From: CAXTTV01 sp964247295
GTDB taxonomy: Bacteria > Chloroflexota > Ktedonobacteria > Ktedonobacterales > Ktedonobacteraceae
Length of the DNA: 36,864 nt
Assembly: GCA_964247295.1 (NCBI GenBank)
Contig: CAXTTV010000025.1
Coordinates: 1 to 36,864 of the forward strand
Direction: 5' to 3'
Shown here in pieces: positions 30,895-36,864 of this stretch. The translations under genes were made by a program, and so were the position numbers. Position 1 is the stretch's first letter, and each line of letters begins with the position of its first letter. Under the pieces are notes generated by a model, which had not been told where the DNA came from, made no database searches, and was given only the letters and a program-made list of their open reading frames with translations.

Positions 30895-31350
30895 CTACTT
30901 CGCGGCCTCGTCAACCACGTTCACTGTAACCTTTGGCTCCAGGCCGGGCGACAACTTGATTGGCACCTGGTACGAACCCAGAGCACGAATCGGATTTGGC
31001 AGCTCGATCAGACGGCGATCGATCGTTAGCTTCTCAGCATCGCGCAGACCGGCGGCGATATCCTGGCTGGTGATTGAACCATACAGGCGGTTTTGATCTC
31101 CAACACGAGCCTTAAAGGTCAAGACAATCTGGCCGAGGCGATCCGCCTGCTGACGGTTCAGCTCAGTCTGTTTCTCCTTGCGGCGCTGCTCCGCGGCGAT
31201 CCGCTGATCACGGTTCGCCAACAGATCGGGGGTGGCGGGAGCGACAATCCGCCTGGGCAGTAGGAAATTGCGGGCGTACCCGTTCGCGACCTCTTTCAGA
31301 TCACCGATCTTTCCCAGCCCCTGCACATCTTGCAACAGAATAACTTTCAT
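30895..31350 (-). CDS. rplI: 50S ribosomal protein L9
   Basis: This 151-residue large-subunit protein binds 23S rRNA near the L1 stalk base. It starts with the invariant MKVILLQDVQGLGKIGDLKEV and has GYARNFLLPRRIVAPAT (about 24-40), followed by the long connecting helix and the C-terminal domain with GSITSQDIAAGL. Length is normal. It is alone here, without rpsF, ssb or rpsR, which often accompany it. It has its own promoter and an unusual leader in which the GAGGAG ribosome-binding site forms one arm of a hairpin followed by a T-tract. It converges on nnr. Confidence 0.97.
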   Translation of the reverse strand: MKVILLQDVQGLGKIGDLKEVANGYARNFLLPRRIVAPATPDLLANRDQRIAAEQRRKEKQTELNRQQADRLGQIVLTFKARVGDQNRLYGSITSQDIAAGLRDAEKLTIDRRLIELPNPIRALGSYQVPIKLSPGLEPKVTVNVVDEAAK

Positions 31351-31353
31351 TCC

Positions 31354-31377
31354 AAAAAAATCTCCTCATAGGAGGAG
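31354..31377 (-). promoter_or_regulatory. Hairpin that both masks the rplI ribosome-binding site and resembles a terminator
   Basis: On the minus strand CTCCTC (31377-31372) pairs with GAGGAG (31367-31362) around a 4-nt loop, and seven T follow (31360-31354) just before the ATG at 31350. GAGGAG is also the only good ribosome-binding site. The structure could act as an attenuator, as a translational switch, or both. Confidence 0.5.
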
Positions 31378-31416
31378 GCACAAACGGGCCATCCTCATGG
31401 TTTAGATACGCGAATT

Positions 31417-31445
31417 AGTATACAACGGGCCCTCTTCTAACGCAA
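31417..31445 (-). promoter_or_regulatory. rplI promoter
   Basis: TTGCGT (31445-31440), a 17-bp spacer and TATACT (31422-31417) on the minus strand form a good housekeeping promoter between the end of the ribose-type permease gene and rplI. The expected start is near 31410, with a leader of about 60 nt. Confidence 0.65.
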
Positions 31446-31480
31446 GCGCTCTTTACCGAACCAGAGCGGCTCGATGCTAG

Positions 31481-32512
31481 CTACGCGGCCCGCGCGCGAA
31501 CACGGTCGATGAGGACGGCAACGACGATCACAGCCCCTTTAATGATTAACTGGTAAAAGAAAGGAACATCGAGGAGGACCAAACCATTATTGAGAACCCC
31601 AATGATCAACGCTCCAATCAGTGTGCCGATGATAGAACCCTGGCCACCTACAAAGCTGGTGCCACCAAGGATTACTGCCGCGATGGCATCTAATTCGTAG
31701 CCACTACCACCTGTTGGCTGGCCACTAAGCAGGCGAGCCGAGAAGATGATGCCCGCCAGACCTGTACAAAGCCCACTGATGGTATAGACCCAGATGAGAT
31801 TGCGATCAACGTTGATACCGCTTAACCTCGCGGCCTGTTCGTTACCACCAATAGCGTAGATGTGGCGACCAAAAGTAGTGCGCGTGAGCACAAGGTAGCC
31901 AAAAATGAAGACAAGTAGCGCAACAACCACAGGCCAGGGGATCGGACCCAGGTAGCCACCACCCAGGAAAGCAAAGCCGAGATCGGTCTTGATCAATGGA
32001 TAGGCTCCTGTCGTCACATAAGCTACACCACGGAGGTAGGTAAGCGCACCCAGGGTCACGATAAATGCAGGCAGCTTTAGCTTGGCTATCAGCAAACCAT
32101 TTAAGAGTCCACACAGCCCCCCAATAACAATACCGGCCAGCACAGCGGCAAAGGGATTCACTCCCTTAACGGAGAGCCAGACTGAGAGGACGCCAGCCAC
32201 CGCCAGACCCGAACCCACACTGAGATCGATGCCCCCAGTTAGAATTACAAAGGTCATGCCAGCAGCAAGGATGGCGTTAATCGAGGTCTGACGGGCAACA
32301 TTGATCAGGTTTCCAAAGTCGAGAAAGTGTGGCGCGATAATTGCCATGACGATGCAGAGAATGATAAGGACGAGGGCCATGCCGAGCTGCTGCCAGAGAA
32401 GATAGACCCGGCTGCGCACAGTGACGTTTCCTCTACTTGCCGCCTGCACATTGGGGTCAAGCGCATTCGCGGTATTCATGGCGTCCATATCAGGTGTCTT
32501 TTTTACATCCAT
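31481..32512 (-). CDS. rbsC: Ribose-type ABC transporter permease
   Basis: This 343-residue membrane protein of the BPD_transp_2 (RbsC/XylH/AraH) family has about ten hydrophobic helices. It forms the channel for a sugar taken up by the adjacent binding protein and ATPase. Typical segments are GMTFVILTGGIDLSVGSGLAVAGV (the family core motif), NGLLIAKLKLPAFIVTLG, the GGNEQAARLSGINV cytoplasmic loop, and GGTSFVGGQGSIIGTLIGALIIGVLNNG. The start at the ATG 32512 is preferred (AAGGG about 10 nt upstream); a longer frame begins 42 nt earlier. It follows the ATPase gene by 62 nt. The symbol follows the family; the true sugar is not determined. Confidence 0.9.
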   Translation of the reverse strand: MDVKKTPDMDAMNTANALDPNVQAASRGNVTVRSRVYLLWQQLGMALVLIILCIVMAIIAPHFLDFGNLINVARQTSINAILAAGMTFVILTGGIDLSVGSGLAVAGVLSVWLSVKGVNPFAAVLAGIVIGGLCGLLNGLLIAKLKLPAFIVTLGALTYLRGVAYVTTGAYPLIKTDLGFAFLGGGYLGPIPWPVVVALLVFIFGYLVLTRTTFGRHIYAIGGNEQAARLSGINVDRNLIWVYTISGLCTGLAGIIFSARLLSGQPTGGSGYELDAIAAVILGGTSFVGGQGSIIGTLIGALIIGVLNNGLVLLDVPFFYQLIIKGAVIVVAVLIDRVRARAA

Positions 32513-32574
32513 GACTCCAATCCCTTCTTGATATCTATGCAGGAAAAACAGCATTACAATTGTGTTTTGTTACG

Positions 32575-34131
32575 CTATCCTTGATGTGCCTGAGCATCAG
32601 TTGTCGATGCCCTGTCTGGAGTCGATAAAAGATCTGTTGCGTGCTCCATGATCTCTTCCTGCGTCGTAGTGCGACCAGGAAGATTAGCCACAATCTTTCC
32701 CTCACGCATCACCAGAATGCGGTCACTAATGCCCAGTACCTCAGGGAGTTCGGATGAAATCATCAGGATAGCCACACCACTTTGAGCGAGCTGAGCAATG
32801 ATATGATATATTTCCGCTTTGGCACCAACATCGACACCCCTGGTTGGTTCATCCAGCAAAAGAACACGCGGATTGAGCGTGAGCCATTTAGCTAATACAA
32901 TCTTCTGCTGATTGCCACCACTCAGGTTGATGACCTTTTGATCCAGCGATGAGATACGCATATCAAGATCTTTCACGTACTTACGGGCGGTAGCACGCTT
33001 TTCACGCTCTTTGATCAGCCCGCCAATGGAAAGTCTGGACAGCATATTCATAGTAATATTCTCATCGACCGCCAATTGCAGAAAAAGTCCCTGCTCTTTC
33101 CGATTCTCCGGTACCAGGCCAATACCTGCATGTATAGCATCAGCGGGACGCTGAATAGAGAAACGCTTGCCTTCAACAAAAATCTCTCCGCCCCTGTGAG
33201 CGTCCGCGCCAAAGATCAGGCGAGCCAGTTCTGTGCGCCCTGCTCCAATAAGTCCAGCCAGTCCTACAACCTCACCGCGCCGAATCTCAAGCGAGGCTGG
33301 ACCGATACCGCGTCCATCCGTTAGATCACGTACATCCAACACCACCTCGCCGGCCTCAACTTGATTGTGAACATAGAGGTCATCAAGAGAGCGCCCTACC
33401 ATCAAACGGATCAGCCGCTCCGCCGCCACCTCTGAACGCTCTAGTGTTGCGACATATTGTCCATCTCGCAGCACCGTCACACGATTCGCCACGTTATACA
33501 CCTCGGCCATACGGTGCGAGATGTAAATGATGGCGATGCCCTGGTCACGCAAATTGTGCATAATCTCAAAAAGCTTTTGCGTCTCGTGTTCCGAGAGAGC
33601 CGCTGTAGGCTCATCCATAATCAGAATACGCGCGTTCTCGGAGAGCGCCCGAGCGATCTCAATCAGTTGCTGTTGCGCGATACTGAGCACGCTCACGATA
33701 GTGGAGGCAGAGAAAGTGGCTCCTACCTTGTCCAGGTCTCGCTGCGCATTGCTCTTCATCTTATGAAAATCAATCCAACCCAGCGGGCCATGCGGCTCGC
33801 GACCCATATAGATATTTTCAGCAACCGTCAGATTTGGAGAAACATTGAGTTCCTGATGAATAATGCTAATGCCTAGATTTCTAGCCTTTTGCGGCCCGTC
33901 GATGACCGTTGGCTGGCCATCAACTTCGATGGTTCCGCTATCTGGTTGATAGATACCGGCGAGAATCTTCATAAGCGTAGATTTGCCTGCTCCATTCTCA
34001 CCGACCAGCACATGAATCTCACCTTTGCGCACCTCTAAATGAACATCGCGCAGTGCTTGTACGCCTGGAAAGCCCTTAGAGATGTGCTGTAGAGATAAGA
34101 TTGGGATCTCGGTCTGTCCACTCTCAGCCAT
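32575..34131 (-). CDS. rbsA: Ribose-type ABC transporter ATP-binding protein (two nucleotide-binding domains)
   Basis: This 518-residue double ATPase has RbsA/MglA architecture. The first domain has Walker A GENGAGKS (44-51), a degenerate signature LSIAQQQLIEIARAL and Walker B ILIMDEPTAALS. The second has a degenerate Walker A (GLIGAGRTEL), as is usual in this family, then the signature LSGGNQQKIVLAKWL and Walker B VLLLDEPTRGVD. It powers uptake of a pentose- or hexose-type sugar. The ATG at 34131 is chosen; a TTG 39 nt upstream is the alternative. It lies between the binding-protein gene, from which a terminator-like hairpin separates it, and the permease gene. Confidence 0.94.
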   Translation of the reverse strand: MAESGQTEIPILSLQHISKGFPGVQALRDVHLEVRKGEIHVLVGENGAGKSTLMKILAGIYQPDSGTIEVDGQPTVIDGPQKARNLGISIIHQELNVSPNLTVAENIYMGREPHGPLGWIDFHKMKSNAQRDLDKVGATFSASTIVSVLSIAQQQLIEIARALSENARILIMDEPTAALSEHETQKLFEIMHNLRDQGIAIIYISHRMAEVYNVANRVTVLRDGQYVATLERSEVAAERLIRLMVGRSLDDLYVHNQVEAGEVVLDVRDLTDGRGIGPASLEIRRGEVVGLAGLIGAGRTELARLIFGADAHRGGEIFVEGKRFSIQRPADAIHAGIGLVPENRKEQGLFLQLAVDENITMNMLSRLSIGGLIKEREKRATARKYVKDLDMRISSLDQKVINLSGGNQQKIVLAKWLTLNPRVLLLDEPTRGVDVGAKAEIYHIIAQLAQSGVAILMISSELPEVLGISDRILVMREGKIVANLPGRTTTQEEIMEHATDLLSTPDRASTTDAQAHQG

Positions 34132-34202
34132 AACTTTTCTCGCATCTTCTACACTCCGATCAGCGCACAATAGAGAATGTAGAGCGCGCTGTCGAATGCC
34201 TG

Positions 34203-34252
34203 AAAAAAACTATTCTGGAAAGGACATAGCAACATTACTACGTCCCTTCCAG
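34203..34252 (-). terminator. Terminator/attenuator between binding-protein and ATPase genes
   Basis: On the minus strand CTGGAAGGGAC (34252-34242) pairs with GTCCTTTCCAG (34225-34215), 11 bp with one G-T pair. A five-base gap and seven T (34209-34203) follow. Placed inside an operon after the solute-binding gene, it would allow more binding protein than ATPase and permease to be made. Confidence 0.7.
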
Positions 34253-34280
34253 CAAGCATTAGAGCAAAGAAAAATCGTTG

Positions 34281-35225
34281 TTAGGTCCAACCTTTATAGC
34301 TACTCACGTTATCCTGAGTAACAAGATTTACAGGAACTTTTACGCTTGTCTGACTTATTTTCTCACCCGCGACTATCTTTTCGCCAATCTGCACAGCGGT
34401 TGTCGCCAGTGTGTAGGGGGATTGTGCCGAAGTAGCCGTAAAGAGGCCCTTGCTTTTTAATGAAGTCACGGCATCGGGAGAACCGTCAACACCAACAATA
34501 AAGAAGTCGGAGCGTTTGGCCTGCTTCGCCGCCAGTTCCACGCCAAGCGCAGTTGGATCGTTAATGGCGAAAACAGCATCCAACTTAGGATTAGCAGTCA
34601 GGATACCAGTACCAAGCTCAAGGCCCTTATCACGGTCACCTGTACCGACTTGTGTCGCGACCACCTTCAAGCCTTGATTCTGCGCCAGCACCTCTTTACA
34701 ACCCTTTACCCGATCAGTAACCGCCGTTACCGGTGGTCCATCCACGAGCGCGATCTTACCCTGACCCTTGAGGCGATCCGCCAGATACTTACAAGCCTGA
34801 CGGCCAGCATCCACATTGTCTGAAGCCACTGTCGCCGCGACACCACCATCAGCGCCTACATCAACCGCCACCACCGGGATACCAGCATCCACCGCGCGCT
34901 TCACCGCCGGGGCAATACCCACCGAATCAACCGCATTCAACAAGATCAGATCGACACGCTTCTGAATAAAATTATCCATCTGATCGCTCTGGCGACCAAT
35001 ATCATGATTGGCATCTTGAAGATCGACGGTCGCTCCAATCTTTTTTGCCTCAGCCTGGGCACCATTCTGGATAGCTACAAAGAAAGGATTGCTGATAGCC
35101 TGAACTGTTAAACCAATGGTCTTAATCTTTTTCGGACCTGAACTGGCGCTTGTAGAGCCGCACGAAGCAAGGATTAATGCGCTTACTAAGAGTAACAAAT
35201 TGAAGGTCAACATTCGCTGTCGCAT
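34281..35225 (-). CDS. rbsB: Ribose-type sugar-binding lipoprotein
   Basis: This 314-residue protein is a periplasmic-binding-protein type I receptor. A lipoprotein signal with lipobox LASC (Cys22) anchors it to the outer face of the membrane. The mature part begins GLTVQAISNPFFVAIQNGAQAEAKKIGA, typical of RbsB-like proteins, with later QMDNFIQKRVDLILLNAVDS and GVDGSPDAVTSLKSKG, the hinge and ligand-cleft segments. It supplies sugar to the following ATPase and permease. The ATG at 35225 has GGAGG 9 nt upstream; a frame extension of nine codons is ignored. The 222-bp gap to the regulator gene shows no clear operator or gene. Confidence 0.94.
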   Translation of the reverse strand: MRQRMLTFNLLLLVSALILASCGSTSASSGPKKIKTIGLTVQAISNPFFVAIQNGAQAEAKKIGATVDLQDANHDIGRQSDQMDNFIQKRVDLILLNAVDSVGIAPAVKRAVDAGIPVVAVDVGADGGVAATVASDNVDAGRQACKYLADRLKGQGKIALVDGPPVTAVTDRVKGCKEVLAQNQGLKVVATQVGTGDRDKGLELGTGILTANPKLDAVFAINDPTALGVELAAKQAKRSDFFIVGVDGSPDAVTSLKSKGLFTATSAQSPYTLATTAVQIGEKIVAGEKISQTSVKVPVNLVTQDNVSSYKGWT

Positions 35226-35447
35226 AGTGATATTCCTCCCAACATTGAGCAATTCACATTTTCACTGTGACTACCAAGGAAACTTCAATACATTAAACGG
35301 GGAAATAAGCTTTACGCCTCCTTCCACTAAGTGCTTTTCCGCAAACCCTGATGCCAAAAGGTCGAATTGTGACACGTTAACAATCTCAATGTCTGTGCGA
35401 TCCACAATATCTAATACACAATGGAAACTTCAGGTCGAAACGGTTCC

Positions 35448-36452
35448 TTACGCATGGTGGGCACAGGATTGACGGACAACCAGTTCGCACTCCAGCATAA
35501 CTTGACGCATCGGTGAGTCCCGGTTGGCAATTCTTTGGAGTAGCAAACGAGCAGCCGTCTGACCTATTTCATACGTAGGTTGCTCAACACGTGTGATTTC
35601 AGGCGGGAAGATTGACATCCAGGCGATACCATCAAAGGCCGCGAGGGCTATATCGTCCGGAATACGCATTTCTCGCTCCTGAATCGCGCGCAAAGCACCG
35701 ACCGTAAGCAAATTGTTTCCAGTAAAAAGCGCTGTAGGAGGACGAGGAAGATCAAATAATTCTCTGGTTAGCTGATAACCTACATGATCTTGAGGCATCC
35801 CTACACGTAGTAGCTCGGGCTGAAATGGTAGATTATGTTTGGCGAGGGCCTGAGTGTAGCCCTCCAAACGTTCACGACCAGTTGTCACTGTCTGGGTACC
35901 AAGCACCGCGCCAATGCGTTGATGCCCATCAGATATCAAATGATCGACAAGCTTGTATGCACCACGAACATTGTCAACCACCACCGAGTCTACCTCTACA
36001 TCCGACATATGACGATCAATTACAACTAGTGGAACTTTTGCCTCGATCAGCTTTTTGCAAGGATCATCTCGCTCACAGGAAGGAGAGATTATAACACCAG
36101 CAACGCTTTCAGCCTGCATCAAATTGATATAGAGCCGCTCCTTCTCAACATTCTCGTCAGTATTGCAGAGAAAAACTGCGAAATGGTTTTGGGAGGCTAT
36201 ATCTTCGACCGCACGTACCAGTGTAATAAAGAAGGGGTTCTGAATATCAGAAATGATCAGGCCAATAATGTTTGAACGTTGCACACGCAAACTACGCGCG
36301 ACGCGGTTCGGCTGGTAACCCAGCTCTTCCATCGCCGCCAGCACACGCATACGCACTTCTGGCCTCACTCCTGGAGAATTAGAAATGACGCGCGAAACCG
36401 TTGCGCTAGACACTCCAACGTGTCGAGCTACATCTTGAAGCTTGATTACCAT
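35448..36452 (-). CDS. LacI-family transcriptional regulator of the sugar ABC operon
   Basis: This 334-residue regulator has an N-terminal helix-turn-helix (about 4-25: LQDVARHVGVSSATVSRVI), the hinge helix region PNRVARSLRVQRS (about 48-60) and a periplasmic-binding-like effector domain (about 62-334). It should bind the two palindromes at its own promoter and respond to the transported sugar or a derivative. It is encoded directly before the binding-protein, ATPase and permease genes on the same strand, which supports local control. The ATG at 36452 follows a GGGGG ribosome-binding-site-like run; an in-frame TTG lies one codon before it. The C-terminal ...QSCAHHA is unremarkable. Confidence 0.93.
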   Translation of the reverse strand: MVIKLQDVARHVGVSSATVSRVISNSPGVRPEVRMRVLAAMEELGYQPNRVARSLRVQRSNIIGLIISDIQNPFFITLVRAVEDIASQNHFAVFLCNTDENVEKERLYINLMQAESVAGVIISPSCERDDPCKKLIEAKVPLVVIDRHMSDVEVDSVVVDNVRGAYKLVDHLISDGHQRIGAVLGTQTVTTGRERLEGYTQALAKHNLPFQPELLRVGMPQDHVGYQLTRELFDLPRPPTALFTGNNLLTVGALRAIQEREMRIPDDIALAAFDGIAWMSIFPPEITRVEQPTYEIGQTAARLLLQRIANRDSPMRQVMLECELVVRQSCAHHA

Positions 36453-36473
36453 CAAACCCCCTTCATTGAGAGC

Positions 36474-36507
36474 TGTAATCGATTACAAGTGAGTGTAATC
36501 GATTACA
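36474..36507. promoter_or_regulatory. Two tandem LacI-family operators
   Basis: The perfect 14-bp palindrome TGTAATCGATTACA occurs twice, at 36474-36487 and 36494-36507, with centres 20 bp apart, about two helical turns. The central CG and symmetrical arms fit LacI-family operators. They lie immediately before the LacI-family gene, and the upstream copy overlaps its probable -10, so autorepression is expected. Confidence 0.85.
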
Positions 36508-36521
36508 GCGTTATCTGTCAA
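36492..36521 (-). promoter_or_regulatory. Promoter of the LacI-family regulator gene
   Basis: On the minus strand a perfect TTGACA (36521-36516), an 18-bp spacer and TACACT (36497-36492) form a probable promoter whose -10 and spacer overlap the upstream operator copy. Repressor binding there would block RNA polymerase directly. Confidence 0.6.
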
Positions 36522-36658
36522 GGGTTATAGATTTGACAAAAAAGCTTCTTGCTTTCCCGCTTCTATTGGTTCCCATTTCTTTAATTATCGCGAGAGGCAT
36601 CTCTACATAGGCTCTTTCCATATTCGTCGCCCAAAAGGAATAAAATCAGTGTTCCCGG

Positions 36659-36687
36659 TTGCGAGTTCTCCTACGCTCTTCTATAAT
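36659..36687 (+). promoter_or_regulatory. Promoter of the CoxG-like gene
   Basis: TTGCGA (36659-36664), a 17-bp spacer and a perfect TATAAT (36682-36687) lie about 55 bp before the ATG at 36743. The rest of 36522-36658 shows no gene. Confidence 0.65.
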
Positions 36688-36742
36688 GAGAAGGTGTTAT
36701 TTCCTGGCATTCTCATTTTTATTTTATATAGAGGTTTTTATT

Positions 36743-36864
36743 ATGCATATCGAAGGAACATATACTCTGGAAGCCACCCCGACTGAGGTCTGGCAGAGTC
36801 TGCTGGATCACCAGGTGCTGACCCGCGCGCTCCCAGGTATCCGAGTAGTTGAACAGTCTCAGGA
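36743..36864 (+). CDS. CoxG/SRPBCC-family protein, 5' part only
   Basis: The frame starts at an ATG with AGAGG about 9 nt upstream and runs open to the window end, 40 codons. The N-terminus MHIEGTYTLEATPTEVWQSL followed by LDHQVLTRALPGI matches the start of carbon monoxide dehydrogenase subunit G (CoxG) proteins and related SRPBCC ligand-binding proteins, where the consensus is about M.IEG.Y...A....VW..L.D...L...LPG. CoxG helps anchor or mature aerobic CO dehydrogenase, but many homologues lie outside cox clusters, so the function is open. Whether coxMSL genes follow cannot be seen. Confidence 0.7.
   Translation, partial: MHIEGTYTLEATPTEVWQSLLDHQVLTRALPGIRVVEQSQ

Noticed and set aside
35226..35447. 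LacI-family operator in front of the sugar-binding protein gene
   Set aside because: The palindrome TGTAATCGATTACA or a close variant is not present in this gap.
1..36864. tRNA or rRNA genes
   Set aside because: I saw no T-arm-like GGTTCGAATCC-type motif within a cloverleaf and no rRNA-like segments; a covariance-model scan was not possible.

Overview
The window reads as a Gram-positive-type bacterial chromosome of moderate G+C. The combination of an N-terminally anchored sortase, a DUF5679 zinc ribbon, PRC-barrel/MgtE-N/CBS proteins, large FtsX-type permeases and a fused DhaM-HPr-EI protein points to Chloroflexota, probably Ktedonobacterales. This is an inference from gene content, not a database result. 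The first ~165 bases are different: extremely G+C rich, ending in a 14-C run, and coding for an actinobacterial-looking flavin monooxygenase fragment. They are probably a foreign or mis-assembled contig end.

Bases 255-9202 (minus strand) form one glycerol/dihydroxyacetone operon in the order glpK, glpF, glpD, dhaK, dhaL, dhaM-ptsI. It covers uptake, phosphorylation, oxidation of glycerol-3-phosphate, and PEP-driven phosphorylation of dihydroxyacetone by a protein carrying the whole EI-HPr-EIIA phosphorelay. The glpK-glpF gap holds several perfect hairpins. Next come a sortase, the phospholipid genes pgsA and plsY (convergent, sharing a 19-bp-stem terminator), an alpha/beta hydrolase fused to DUF5679, greA with a long structured leader, prs, an MgtE-N/CBS protein, pyrG and a metallo-beta-lactamase-fold hydrolase.

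Bases 19715-25450 (plus strand) carry an ECF-type sigma factor with a small acidic partner, secG, a lipoprotein SGNH hydrolase whose signal-peptide codons lie inside a strong terminator-like hairpin, and a 1090-residue FtsX-family permease.

Bases 25487-28145 are an accessory island. Two near-identical direct copies of a ~150-bp element with inverted-repeat ends flank a low-G+C, two-gene operon: a charged protein with an HEMNH zincin motif, and a 213-residue partner. Next to the left copy is an array of 76-77-bp tandem repeats sharing the same palindromic core. A diverged copy of this repeat lies before secG. This island is the best candidate for an undescribed system, possibly an effector/immunity or toxin/antitoxin-like cassette.

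Bases 28180-36864 return to core genes: a DLPY-motif methyltransferase, an nnr gene (NAD(P)H-hydrate repair) interrupted by an in-frame amber codon, rplI with its own promoter and a leader hairpin, and a LacI-regulated ribose-type ABC operon (regulator, binding protein, ATPase, permease) with two perfect tandem operators in front of the regulator. The window ends inside a CoxG/SRPBCC-like gene.
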